From NCBI GenBank assembly GCA_964632485.1, contig CAZWDO010000017.1, positions 17,689 to 81,688 of the forward strand: DNA of 64,000 nucleotides, written 5' to 3'. The notes below the pieces were generated by a model that saw only the letters and a list, made by a program, of their open reading frames with translations, was not told where the DNA came from and did no database searches. Every line of letters begins with the position of its first letter. Position 1 is the stretch's first letter. The position numbers and the translations under genes were made by a program. This DNA is from CAZWDO01 sp964632485 [NCBI: uncultured bacterium] (GTDB taxonomy: Bacteria > JAGOEH01). This document shows, in pieces, positions 53,834-63,845 of the stretch.

Positions 53834-56800
53834 GTGCGTATATTTAAAATTTTAAACTATTCAGCATCCTTCTTAATACTACTTGTTTTTTTATCCAATC
53901 GATTTTCTATCACTTCATTCGCTGATCCAATCGATAATCCCGTCCGTTTCGATCGATCCGTATTTACATCCACGACACAAAATACGGGCGCGTTTATTCA
54001 GGATAAAGAGGGATTCCTCTGGATAGGCACCAATGCATCCGGTCTATTCCGCTATGATGGGTATGATGTTATCAATTGCAAAAATGATGGCCAATTTAAT
54101 CTGTCGGATGTATATGTATTTATGCTTTTTGAAGACAAGGATGGCGAAATATGGATCGGCACTGGCGACGGCGGACTTAACCGCTATAACAAAGAAACCA
54201 ATGCCTTGACGCGATACAAACATGATCCGGAAAATCCCAACAGCATCAGCTATGACGCCTGGGATTTCTGGCAATCCAAATCAATGTGTCAGGATAGCGA
54301 CGGCAATTTGTGGATCGGAACGGCCAATGGGCTGAACATGTTCGATAAAAAAACCGGATTATTTAAAAGATACTACTCTGATCCATCAAATTCAAGCAGT
54401 CTGAGTCATAATTATATCAGAGTACTTATGCTGGACCAGGCGGGATTCTTATGGGTGGGTACAAATGGCGGCGGTCTTAATCGTTTTGACAATCGTAAAC
54501 AACAGTTTCAAACTTATCAGCTTGCCTCCGATCAATCTCGCACCGAGGGAAGCGATCGGATTACAGCTCTGATGGAAGATCGGGATGGATTGATATGGAC
54601 AGGAACGCAGAATGGGCTTTTTGTTTATAATCCGATTACGAATTCCGTTTCTTCTTATTTGTACCAGTCTGGCGCTTCGAACGGCATTGCCGGCAGGCAT
54701 ATCCTTTCATTGACCGAAGATAATACCGGCTTCGTCTGGATCACCTACGTCAATATGGAACAAGCCGGTTTAACGGCCTACAACAAACAAACCAAAACAT
54801 TTACCCATTATCGCCATTCCATCCATGATCCGGGCTCTCTGTCCAGTAATATGCCCATCGCCGTATATCAGGATCGAGGGGAAAATATCTGGATTCTGCA
54901 TGATTCGGGACCCGCGGATAAAATTGATAAGCGGGGGCCTTTTTTTAAATTATATCGGCATGATCCGTTAAATCCAAACACACTTCAAAATCCTTCAGTC
55001 GTTCCAATTCTCCAGGATAGTCTGCAACGGATATGGATCGGAACGTTTCCGGCGGGACTTTCTGCCTATAATAAAAAAAATGGAATATTTACCCACTATC
55101 TGAATGATAAATATTATCCGGGGATTTTGTTGGATACGTCGGGCATGCTCTGGTTGGGTTCATGCACGCCGGCGGAATTAATCCTATATGATCCGCAAAC
55201 ACGGAAAAAAATTAAACAGTATAGCCATAATGCATCGGATCCCAACAGCATCTCTCATTGTATGCAAATTAATGCGATTGTCCGGGATGTTCATCAGCCG
55301 CATATTCTCTGGCTGGCGACTAATGGCGGCGGGGTGGAGAAATTCAACCGCTTCACCGAACAATTTACACATTTCCTCCATCAATCGCAAAATTCTAACA
55401 GCATTAACGGAAATAATCTCTGGATGCTGCACCAGGATAAAAATGGAATATTATGGCTGCCGATTGTCGGAGGCGGGCTGGATCGCTATGACCCCTCTAC
55501 GGATCAGTTCACTCATTTTATGCATGATCCAGAGGATACCCTTTCAATCAGTTCCAATTCGGTTAACGTAGTATTTGAAGATTCCAGCGGAATGCTATGG
55601 GTGGGGCATGCGGTCGGATTCGAAAAATTTAATCCACAAACCGGAGAATTTCTTCATTTTAACGCAAACTTTGGCTATCCAGTTTCATCCATCATAGAGA
55701 TTGGCCAGGATAACGATGTCAATCTGTGGCTGGGTTCCGCGGGGGGTGATGGATTGATCCGTTTTGATCCCCGTACGTTTCAGATGAAGAAGTTTACGGA
55801 ACAAGATGGACTGCAAAGCAATGTATTTTATGTTCGTAATGCATTAAAAGATCGGGATGGCGAGATGTGGTTCGGCGGCATCCGCGGTATGAACAGCTTT
55901 TATCCCAAAGAGATCATTAATTCCATTATCCCGCCGATCGTCATCACTAAATTGACGCAGGGGGAAAAATCGATCGTTACTGATAAAGCGACTGAACGGA
56001 TCCAATCGATTATGTTAGATTGGCAACATAATTATTTTGAATTTGAATATGCCGCTTTAAATTTTTTGCAAGCCTATAAAAATCAGTATAAATATAAACT
56101 GGAGGGTTTTGATAAAGATTGGTTTTATGCGGGGAATCGACGATTCGGACGGTACAGCGGATTGCCGGGAGGTGATTATACCCTTCGGGTAATCGGCTCC
56201 AACAATGATGGCATCTGGAATGATACTGGTGTATCCCTTCAGATAAAAGTTATTCCCCCCTGGTGGCGTACCTGGTGGTTCTATGGCTTAATTATTCTAT
56301 CAATCTCAGGTACGGCGCTGTATGTTTACGGGCTAAAAATCAAAGAAATCCGCGCAACTAGATCAGCCGCCCAAAAAATTCGGGAAAGTGAAGAACAATA
56401 CCGCGCGCTTTTTGAAAATATTCCCGTTGGGATAGCCGTAAGTACAGATGATGGCCATTTGATTGCGGTTAATGATACATTAATTAAAATGATTGACAGT
56501 CGTAATACAACCCATAAAACCATTCAGAAATCGACTGGCTTCGCATATCTTTCCGGGATGATCGCTTCCGGAGATATCAATCAATCTGAGTTTAATCTTA
56601 GACGCGAAGATGGATCCGAGTTTCCGGTATCGTTGACTAAAAGCGCCATTAAATATCAGGGAATGGACGCTGATCTGATTACTATTATTGATTCAACAGA
56701 GCAAAAGAGAAATGAAGCCAATCGCAGGGACCTGGAAACCCAATTGTTCCAGGCTCAAAAAATGGAATCAATCGGGACGCTGGCTTCCGGTATCGCGCAT

Positions 56801-57892
56801 GATTTTAACAATATTCTGAACATTATTCTACATAATGTCATCATGTTATCATACGGGACGCTGGAAGCCGAAAAGTTGCAGCGCCGGATTGATACGGCGA
56901 CAAAAGCCATTAATCGGGGAGCGCGTCTGGTCCAACAGCTTTTAACATTTGCCCGAAAAACAGAAACTCGGATCAGTTCGATAGCCGTTAATGATATCAT
57001 ATACGATACGGTAAAATTAATCGAAGAAACTTTTCCTAAGACCATCCAGATTATCATGGATTTGGCGCCGGATATCCCTACTGTGCGCGGCGATTCAAAT
57101 CAACTTCATCAGGTATTCCTGAATCTGTGTGTGAATGCGCGCGATGCCATGCCTGTAAATGGGAAACTCTTTTTTTCATCTTCTTTAGTTCCGGCAAAAA
57201 ATTTGCCGTCCTGTTTTGCAAAGTATGTTGCAAAGGAATATATTCTCATTTCCGTTAAAGATACGGGATCGGGAATCGATAAATCCATTCAAAAACGGAT
57301 CTTTGATCCTTTTTTCTCGACCAAGGAACCCGGCAAAGGCACCGGTTTGGGGTTGTCCGTTGTTTTAGGTATTATCGAATCACATCAAGGATGCATTGAA
57401 TTGGAAAGTAGTATTAATGATGGCGCTGAATTTAAAATCTATCTGCCGGTATCGGAAGAGGGAATCGCGCTAACGACCGAGAATGAGGCAAAAAAGATGC
57501 CAGCTTCCGGCGGTGAGGAGACTATCCTATTGATCGAAGATGAGGCCATGACCCGAGAAATTGTCACTGAGTTCCTTGAAGAAAAAGGATATAGCGTTAT
57601 TTCCGCTTGTGACGGTGAGGAGGGAGTTGAAATATTTAAACACAATATTGATACTATATCTCTCGTTATATCTGATATCGGATTGCCGAAAATTGATGGG
57701 GAAGAGGTTTTCAGACGGATTAAATCTATTCGTCCCTCAATTCCTTTCATCCTTACCAGCGGATATATCGATCCTGAAAAAAGAAATACGTTTGAAAAGT
57801 TGGGACTTGAAGCCTTGATGCCCAAACCCTATCTTCCCCAGGATATTTTAAATAAAATTCGCGAGGTTATTAAACCCAACCCTAATAACTGA
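53834..57892 (+). CDS. Hybrid sensor histidine kinase with periplasmic beta-propeller sensor
   Basis: 1,352 residues from GTG 53834 with an AGGAA site. Signal-like N-terminus (about 1-25), then two seven-bladed-type propellers of two-component-regulator repeats (DKEGFLWIGTNASGL, DKDGEIWIGTGDGGL, DSDGNLWIGTANGL and others) to about 735, a Y_Y_Y domain (about 740-808), one membrane span (about 812-834), a PAS domain (about 850-955), a HisKA domain with phospho-acceptor His989 (GIAHDFNN), a HATPase domain (GSGIDKSIQKRIFDPFFS, GTGLGLSVV) and a C-terminal receiver domain with Asp1281 (VISDIGLPKIDG). Similar to Bacteroidetes hybrid two-component systems that sense sugars, but without the AraC output domain. 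It needs a separate response regulator or a phosphorelay partner. Confidence 0.93.
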   Translation: MRIFKILNYSASFLILLVFLSNRFSITSFADPIDNPVRFDRSVFTSTTQNTGAFIQDKEGFLWIGTNASGLFRYDGYDVINCKNDGQFNLSDVYVFMLFEDKDGEIWIGTGDGGLNRYNKETNALTRYKHDPENPNSISYDAWDFWQSKSMCQDSDGNLWIGTANGLNMFDKKTGLFKRYYSDPSNSSSLSHNYIRVLMLDQAGFLWVGTNGGGLNRFDNRKQQFQTYQLASDQSRTEGSDRITALMEDRDGLIWTGTQNGLFVYNPITNSVSSYLYQSGASNGIAGRHILSLTEDNTGFVWITYVNMEQAGLTAYNKQTKTFTHYRHSIHDPGSLSSNMPIAVYQDRGENIWILHDSGPADKIDKRGPFFKLYRHDPLNPNTLQNPSVVPILQDSLQRIWIGTFPAGLSAYNKKNGIFTHYLNDKYYPGILLDTSGMLWLGSCTPAELILYDPQTRKKIKQYSHNASDPNSISHCMQINAIVRDVHQPHILWLATNGGGVEKFNRFTEQFTHFLHQSQNSNSINGNNLWMLHQDKNGILWLPIVGGGLDRYDPSTDQFTHFMHDPEDTLSISSNSVNVVFEDSSGMLWVGHAVGFEKFNPQTGEFLHFNANFGYPVSSIIEIGQDNDVNLWLGSAGGDGLIRFDPRTFQMKKFTEQDGLQSNVFYVRNALKDRDGEMWFGGIRGMNSFYPKEIINSIIPPIVITKLTQGEKSIVTDKATERIQSIMLDWQHNYFEFEYAALNFLQAYKNQYKYKLEGFDKDWFYAGNRRFGRYSGLPGGDYTLRVIGSNNDGIWNDTGVSLQIKVIPPWWRTWWFYGLIILSISGTALYVYGLKIKEIRATRSAAQKIRESEEQYRALFENIPVGIAVSTDDGHLIAVNDTLIKMIDSRNTTHKTIQKSTGFAYLSGMIASGDINQSEFNLRREDGSEFPVSLTKSAIKYQGMDADLITIIDSTEQKRNEANRRDLETQLFQAQKMESIGTLASGIAHDFNNILNIILHNVIMLSYGTLEAEKLQRRIDTATKAINRGARLVQQLLTFARKTETRISSIAVNDIIYDTVKLIEETFPKTIQIIMDLAPDIPTVRGDSNQLHQVFLNLCVNARDAMPVNGKLFFSSSLVPAKNLPSCFAKYVAKEYILISVKDTGSGIDKSIQKRIFDPFFSTKEPGKGTGLGLSVVLGIIESHQGCIELESSINDGAEFKIYLPVSEEGIALTTENEAKKMPASGGEETILLIEDEAMTREIVTEFLEEKGYSVISACDGEEGVEIFKHNIDTISLVISDIGLPKIDGEEVFRRIKSIRPSIPFILTSGYIDPEKRNTFEKLGLEALMPKPYLPQDILNKIREVIKPNPNN

Positions 57893-57938
57893 CGAATATT
57901 TTCCATTTCTATTGTAACCATCGAATATTTCTTTCGTA

Positions 57939-57958
57939 TATAAATAAAACTATTTATA
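57939..57958 (+). promoter_or_regulatory. Hairpin directly before the ribosome site of the DUF5916 gene
   Basis: TATAAATA (57939-57946), 4 bases, TATTTATA (57951-57958). It ends one base before the GGAGG ribosome site (57960-57964), so it could control translation or temperature response. Confidence 0.4.
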
Positions 57959-57970
57959 CGGAGGAAATTT

Positions 57971-60355
57971 ATGATCCAACACATTAAATTTTTTTTTATC
58001 GGCTTGTTGATGATGTTTGCTATCAGTTACGGCAAAGCTGAAACAAAATCGAACTTGCAGTTGATCAAAAGGGAATCAGCTATAGTAATTGACGGGGTAC
58101 TCGAAGATTCCTGGTTAAACGGCGCTCACTTTAAGGATTTTGTTGAGTTTATACCCAATCAAAACATCCCGGCAAAAACCTCAACCGAAGGATATATATT
58201 GTATGACAGCAGCGCGCTCTATATTGCTTTTATCTGCCATGATCCGGAGATAGCGAAACTTCGCGCATCTATGACCGATCGCGATAAAATATACCAGGAT
58301 GATTTCGTCGGCGTTATTCTGGGTACCAATCAGGATCAGCAAAAAGCCTTTGAGTTTTTCTGCAATCCGCAGGGGATACAAGGCGATATGATCTGGCAGG
58401 CTTCGGTGCAAAACAGTGGAGATGAAGCCATTTGGCAGGCTAATGGCAGTGAAGATAAAAGCTTTGATGCCATTTGGTCAGCCGAAAGTAAAATTCATGA
58501 TGATAAATGGGTCGTTGAAACCAAAATACCATTTGCCTGTCTGCGTTTTCCCAATCAAACCGAACAGGAATGGTTGATCCATCTGGTGCGCAACTACCCA
58601 AGAGATAATTCATACCAATTTTCCTGGATGCCGATTTCCAGAAATAATAATTCTTTTATGGGACAGGCCGGAAATATCCTTTTTAGCTTGAATTCCAATG
58701 AAAACGGGAAACAGGCATTGGAAATTCTGCCCTATTATGCCGGTTCCAAAGAAGATCATATCGCCTATGATAGTGAAAAGGATCAGGGGAAATGGGATAA
58801 TGGATCCGTTAAAAATCGGTTTGGTTTCAGTTTAAAATATTCTATTACTTCAAATAATATTGTCGATTTTACCTATCGCCCGGATTTCAGTCAGATCGAA
58901 TCGGATGCCGGGCAAATCAGTGTAAACAACCCATTCGCATTTTTTTATCAGGAACGGCGCCCTTTTTTTGTTGAAGGATTGGATATTTTTCAGATTGATC
59001 GGGGTATCAATGGATTCGGTATTGATGTCCCTGCTAATTTGATTTATACCCGGAGTATCGGTGACCCGATCGCCGCCGGAAAGCTGACCGGGAAAAACGG
59101 AAAACTCACCTATGGTTTCCTTTCCGCGTATGATGAATCTACCCCGATGATTCTGCCATTTGCGGATGGTACTGTTGTGCTGAGCACTAAAGAAAAATCC
59201 TGGAGCAATATTTTACGGACCAAATATGATCTGAGCGGAGAATCCTCTCTGGGAATTACGGCAACCGACCGGAGATTTGATAAAGGCGGCGCCAATAGCG
59301 TGGGATGTATCGATGCCACTTTAAGACTTTCCGAGCGATATCGTATCAACATTCTGGGAGCGGCCACCCATACCGATGAACCCGATGATTCAGTCTTAAG
59401 CCAAAGAATCATTAACCAATACGGCAATTATAAGTTCAAATCAGGAAACGATTCCATTACAGCTATCTTTGATAATGAAAATTTTACCGGCGCCATTTTT
59501 AAAACCCGGTTATTCCGGCAATCGGCAGGCTGGAATTATACCCTGGGATACCAGGATTATTCCCCCGGAGTCAGAGCTAATAATAGTTCAATATTCAGCA
59601 ATGACGGGCGGGCGCTTGAATTTCTAACTTTCTATCGATTCCGTTTTGAGAATCATCCGATTTTTGTCTATATCGAACCGCAAGCATTAAGCTGGTATAA
59701 AAGAGATTATGCCGGCGATATCAAAGACAGGGGAGCCCGGGGCCGCATCAATCTGCAACTCCAGAAACAAACCTTCATATCGATCTGCGGTTTTATTTAT
59801 AACCGTGAGAAATTTGCCGGAATTCAATTTGGAAATGCCCAAAATATATGGATGTACATCAATTCTAATTTCAATAAAAATATCTATATGGAAGGATTTG
59901 TACTCTATGGCAATACTATTAATCGACTGGGTGAGTTAACCAGCGTGGAAAACCCCCTGGAAATTGTTCCCAATTTGCAATTTAATACGTCATTGATAAT
60001 CCGCCCCTTTGATAAAATCCAAAATGAAATTAATTATAGTTCAGAATACCTTTGGAAAAACGACGGCGAACAAATCGTTAAACAACAAATTGTCAGAAAT
60101 ACCGTTGCCTATCAATTTTCAAAAAAAATATATCTCCGCTTAATCGGTGAACTGGTTTTTACGGATCGGTATAACTATTCCAATACTTACTTTAATTTTG
60201 AGACATTATTGAATTATAAGCTCAATCCATTTACAGTATTTTATCTGGGTGGATCATTTAATGGAAGCGAAGATCCCTATCCGAATTACAAAGGACTCAC
60301 TCGAACACAACAAACGATTTTTTTAAAATTTCAGTATCTGTGGAATGTTATTTAA
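57971..60355 (+). CDS. DUF5916 protein: CBM9-like domain and outer-membrane barrel
   Basis: 794 residues. Signal peptide about 1-22. The N-terminal part (about 30-230) matches the carbohydrate-binding family 9-like fold seen with DUF5916: IDGVLEDSWLNGA, LYIAFICHDPE, DDFVGVILGTN and WVVETKIPFACLRF. The DUF5916 part shows YRPDFSQIESDAGQISVNN and FFYQERRPFFVEGLDIFQ, followed by a long series of aromatic beta strands consistent with an outer-membrane barrel. Function of the family is not established. It lies 78 bases after the hybrid kinase gene on the same strand, so it may be its target or co-regulated. Confidence 0.85.
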   Translation: MIQHIKFFFIGLLMMFAISYGKAETKSNLQLIKRESAIVIDGVLEDSWLNGAHFKDFVEFIPNQNIPAKTSTEGYILYDSSALYIAFICHDPEIAKLRASMTDRDKIYQDDFVGVILGTNQDQQKAFEFFCNPQGIQGDMIWQASVQNSGDEAIWQANGSEDKSFDAIWSAESKIHDDKWVVETKIPFACLRFPNQTEQEWLIHLVRNYPRDNSYQFSWMPISRNNNSFMGQAGNILFSLNSNENGKQALEILPYYAGSKEDHIAYDSEKDQGKWDNGSVKNRFGFSLKYSITSNNIVDFTYRPDFSQIESDAGQISVNNPFAFFYQERRPFFVEGLDIFQIDRGINGFGIDVPANLIYTRSIGDPIAAGKLTGKNGKLTYGFLSAYDESTPMILPFADGTVVLSTKEKSWSNILRTKYDLSGESSLGITATDRRFDKGGANSVGCIDATLRLSERYRINILGAATHTDEPDDSVLSQRIINQYGNYKFKSGNDSITAIFDNENFTGAIFKTRLFRQSAGWNYTLGYQDYSPGVRANNSSIFSNDGRALEFLTFYRFRFENHPIFVYIEPQALSWYKRDYAGDIKDRGARGRINLQLQKQTFISICGFIYNREKFAGIQFGNAQNIWMYINSNFNKNIYMEGFVLYGNTINRLGELTSVENPLEIVPNLQFNTSLIIRPFDKIQNEINYSSEYLWKNDGEQIVKQQIVRNTVAYQFSKKIYLRLIGELVFTDRYNYSNTYFNFETLLNYKLNPFTVFYLGGSFNGSEDPYPNYKGLTRTQQTIFLKFQYLWNVI

Positions 60356-60408
60356 TGATAATGACGTTCAAACAAGACGTCGTTACTCACCTAACTCGTC
60401 AAAGAGCT

Positions 60409-63318
60409 TTAAAGGTCAAACGTGATTGTGCTTTTAGTTCCTGCAATGGATTCCAGTTTAAACTCGCCTTTCAGTTGTTGAGTTAGCATTTTAACCAGCA
60501 TAATTCCAAACCCTCTGGAGCGTTCTAAATCAAAATCCTCAGGCAGTCCAATGCCATCATCTTTAATGCTAAGTGTAATCTGGTTTCCGCTCTGATATAA
60601 GCGCATCTGGATTTGTCCTTTATCTCGTTCTTTGAACGCATATTTAAAGGAATTGGTCAACAATTCATTGACAATCAGTCCGATAGTGAATACTCGTTTT
60701 GAATCCAGGGCGATATCTTCAATTTGATTTTGAATGATAATATTAGGGTGGTTCGGAAAAATAGAGACAATCGATTCTGTAAGTTGTTCGAGGTAATTCT
60801 TCATGAATAGTTGCTGCAGATTTTCAGTTAATAGAAGGTTCTCGTAAAGTGTCGCCATACTTTGAATTCGGCTGATAGCATCCTGGAGCGCCGCGCGCGC
60901 TTCTGGATTGGTTATCCGATCATAGTGCATAATCAGTAAATATCCAATGGAAGCGATATTGTTCTTGATCCGGTGATGGACTTCCCGAAGAAGGATATCT
61001 TTTTCCTGGAGTTGTTGTTTAATCAACTCTTCCGATGATTTTAACTCCGTAATATCCACGGAGATGTTGCCCGTGGCAACCAATTGATTGGCGGCATCGA
61101 ATATGGGGTATTTTTTTGTCCGTACTTGTCGGATTTCTCCCGTTGGGGTAATGACCGGTTCTTCTCTGAGTATATAGTCGCCCGGTGAAAGCTTCTGCGC
61201 TGCCCGTTCATCTTCCATATAAGAACGGATCGGCTCTGCCTCGGGGGGGATATTAAAAATCTCCGCGTCCGTTTTTCCCAACATAGTTTCAATGCTTTTA
61301 TGTCCGGAAACATTGGCGAAAGCTTGATTTGTGGCGATGACCCGCAGATCGAGGTCCTTGACAACCACAATTTCGTCGCTGTGTTCCACTACTGCCGATA
61401 AGTAAGACATCATTCTCTCGGATTTCTTCTGATCGGTCAGGTCCTCAATCAGTGTATAGATCATTTCTACTTTGCCGGCGCTATTGGTAACAGGTACCAG
61501 ATAACTTTTTAAATAGGAGGTCCTATCCCATTTAGATTGATATTCAAATTCTATCTGGATAATAGTATTCATATCCACACATTTTTTAAACGCTGCCGCA
61601 TATCCCTTCTCGATAAGCGGGGGATACTTCAATACATTAATTTGACGCGTCATTTCAATGGATGGTGAATCCAATATTTCCAGTAATCGATGGTTGACAT
61701 CCACTATGGAGCCGTCCGGGTTAGCCATATAGATACCAAATGGCGAATTATCAAAGAGTACCCGAAATTTTCTTTCGTTTTTTATTAATTTATTTTCCAT
61801 TTCCCGGCGTTGGGAAATGTCACGGACATTAGAAACAATTCCTTTTATAGACGGTTCATTGATCAGGTTCTGGCCGACTGCTTCCAGATAGACCCAACCT
61901 CTGGTTTTATGAATGTGGCGATATTTTATAGTCACTGCGCTTCCCGGATGGCCAATACTCTTATTCCATTCTTGCAATACCCTGTCAATATCATCAGGAT
62001 GGATAATCTCCCGAAGCGATTTGCCCATTAATTCCTCGGGTTCAAATCCGGTAATTCGTTTTGCCGAGGGGCTGACATAACGTTGAGTGCCGTCGATATC
62101 AATCAATACAATAATATCCGAAGAGTTTTTAATCAATCGCTGGAACCGTTCTTCACTCTGTCGGTACGTTTCTTCCAACTGCTTGCGCTGGGTAATGTTG
62201 GTAAGAGCAACGGCAAATTGATTAATTTTCGGAGAATAAGCCTTCACTTCCCAGTAACTATCTAAATATTCCGAATGATCTTCAATTAAAATTGCCTCTC
62301 CGGTTTGCGCGACTTTGCCATACAAATCGATCCATTTTTTCTCAAGATGCGGAATGACTTCTAAACCACGTTTGCCGATAATATCTATAGCTTTAAGATG
62401 TGTTATCTCCTCATAAACTGGATTAACAGCTAAATAAACAAAGTCAATCGGTTGGTTGTCATCATCGGTAATGATTTCATGTAACGCGATTCCTTCATTA
62501 ATATTTTCGACAAGAGAGCGGTATTTCTCCTCACTATCGTGCAATTTTTTCTCAGCTAACTTGCGTTCTGTAATGTTTTCAAAAACGACGGCAAAACGTC
62601 CTTTTCCAGCTTGATAAGCGCTGATATTAAAAAATCTATTTGAGGGCTCAAAATAGGTCTCAAATGAGATACTTTTACCAGTCAACGCAACGTTTCCGTA
62701 TAAATTTATCAGATTCGTAGTTTCAATACCAGGATAAACTTCGGTTACACGCCGGTTTATGATATCATCCGCGTATAAACCCGTATGCTTTTCGAATGCT
62801 TTATTGACCTGGAGAAATATATAGTCAACCGGATCCCCGTTATCATCCAATATTATTTCGTGCAATCCAACGGCATTTAATGAATTCTCAAAAAAAATCC
62901 GATAATCGGATTCTTTTTCTTGAATTGTTTTATTCAGATTAAAAAGTTTAAACGCCATCTTTATTGAAGTATCAATAACCGTGAGGCTGGAATTTTTTAC
63001 GATATATCCGTAGGAAGTAATCTTTTCCGTTTTTTCCACAATTTCGGGTTCATCGTGGCTGGATAGAAATACAACCGGAATATCCCGATCTTTTAGGATG
63101 ATCTCCGCGGCTTGAGTGCCGTCGATGCCTTTGCCCAGATCAATATCCATAAGGATGAGGTCAATTTTCGGAGTTTTTTTAACGATCTCAATTGCTTTTT
63201 CGCCGCTATTCACGATGATGACGTTATATCGATATTTCTCAAGGGCTATTTTTTCGGACATGGCGATCAGAATTTCGTCTTCAACAAGCAGGATTGTCTT
63301 TTGGATTCCTTCAATCAT
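60409..63318 (-). CDS. Multi-PAS sensor histidine kinase with N-terminal receiver domain
   Basis: 969 residues. Receiver domain at 1-125 with phospho-acceptor Asp58 (LILMDIDLGKGIDG). Then five PAS domains (about 130-760); the first two are similar in sequence and likely a duplication. The catalytic part is of the HisKA_2/HWE-like type: REVHHRIKNNIASIGYL (His near 780) and a HATPase with GLIVNELLTNSFKYAF, SIKDDGIGLP and GFGIMLVKML. There is no signal peptide and no membrane span, so it senses cytoplasmic cues (redox or ligand, unknown). The ribosome site is weak. It converges with the DUF5916 gene. Confidence 0.93.
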   Translation of the reverse strand: MIEGIQKTILLVEDEILIAMSEKIALEKYRYNVIIVNSGEKAIEIVKKTPKIDLILMDIDLGKGIDGTQAAEIILKDRDIPVVFLSSHDEPEIVEKTEKITSYGYIVKNSSLTVIDTSIKMAFKLFNLNKTIQEKESDYRIFFENSLNAVGLHEIILDDNGDPVDYIFLQVNKAFEKHTGLYADDIINRRVTEVYPGIETTNLINLYGNVALTGKSISFETYFEPSNRFFNISAYQAGKGRFAVVFENITERKLAEKKLHDSEEKYRSLVENINEGIALHEIITDDDNQPIDFVYLAVNPVYEEITHLKAIDIIGKRGLEVIPHLEKKWIDLYGKVAQTGEAILIEDHSEYLDSYWEVKAYSPKINQFAVALTNITQRKQLEETYRQSEERFQRLIKNSSDIIVLIDIDGTQRYVSPSAKRITGFEPEELMGKSLREIIHPDDIDRVLQEWNKSIGHPGSAVTIKYRHIHKTRGWVYLEAVGQNLINEPSIKGIVSNVRDISQRREMENKLIKNERKFRVLFDNSPFGIYMANPDGSIVDVNHRLLEILDSPSIEMTRQINVLKYPPLIEKGYAAAFKKCVDMNTIIQIEFEYQSKWDRTSYLKSYLVPVTNSAGKVEMIYTLIEDLTDQKKSERMMSYLSAVVEHSDEIVVVKDLDLRVIATNQAFANVSGHKSIETMLGKTDAEIFNIPPEAEPIRSYMEDERAAQKLSPGDYILREEPVITPTGEIRQVRTKKYPIFDAANQLVATGNISVDITELKSSEELIKQQLQEKDILLREVHHRIKNNIASIGYLLIMHYDRITNPEARAALQDAISRIQSMATLYENLLLTENLQQLFMKNYLEQLTESIVSIFPNHPNIIIQNQIEDIALDSKRVFTIGLIVNELLTNSFKYAFKERDKGQIQMRLYQSGNQITLSIKDDGIGLPEDFDLERSRGFGIMLVKMLTQQLKGEFKLESIAGTKSTITFDL

Positions 63319-63437
63319 TTAATTTCAATTCTATAGGTTATCTGAGTTTATTACAAGGATAAATATCCCCACAATTTTCGCATTCAAGCGAACTTAAAGC
63401 GTTATGATCAATTGACCTTCAGTAAATTTCTATTCTA

Positions 63438-63466
63438 ATAATAACAAATTTTTCAAGACTTGTCAA
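63438..63466 (-). promoter_or_regulatory. Sigma-70 promoter for the multi-PAS kinase
   Basis: Minus strand TTGACA (63466-63461), 17 bases, TATTAT (63443-63438), about 120 bases upstream of the start at 63318. Confidence 0.7.
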
Positions 63467-63546
63467 GAATCTTTTAATATTTTGCTGCGATTGTCTGGTT
63501 CATTTTTCATTCGAAGATATCTACAGCGCTCTTTATAATATCAAAC

Positions 63547-63579
63547 CCAACCTAACCCCAACCTAACCCCAACCTAAAC
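63547..63579. repeat. Three tandem CCAACCTAACC units
   Basis: The 11-base unit CCAACCTAACC begins at 63547 and 63558, with a one-base variant at 63569, followed by degenerate CCAACCCC. The array is C-rich on one strand and free of G over about 40 bases. Confidence 0.85.
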
Positions 63580-63628
63580 CCAACCCCACAACATATTTAA
63601 TACCAACTTTAATGACAATAATATTTAC

Positions 63629-63649
63629 GGGTCAGATAAGGGTCAGATA
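63629..63649. repeat. Direct repeat GGGTCAGATA x2
   Basis: GGGTCAGATA at 63629-63638 and again at 63640-63649, one base apart (11-base period). It could be a regulator site or a trace of slippage. Confidence 0.7.
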
Positions 63650-63845
63650 GCAAATAAGTCTATCCCGACCTGAAGTTGGCGATAGCTAAATTTGGAGATC
63701 GAGCTTTCAATCTTTTCATTTCAATATATTTTCTGAATGAACTCTTTTTTTCTTGACTTTTTAAACCTGCTTTATTAAGTTAATGTTGAGCATGATTCTC
63801 AGTTTTCGACAGACCTTTATAACAATTAAACTTGAGATATTAATT

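Larger units (their letters stand above)
63319..63845. other. Repeat-bearing intergenic region
   Basis: 527 bases without a clear gene. It holds a minus-strand promoter for the kinase (63438-63466), a CCAACCTAACC tandem array, a GGGTCAGATA direct repeat and an AT-rich stretch with a TTGACT box near 63753. Confidence 0.6.
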
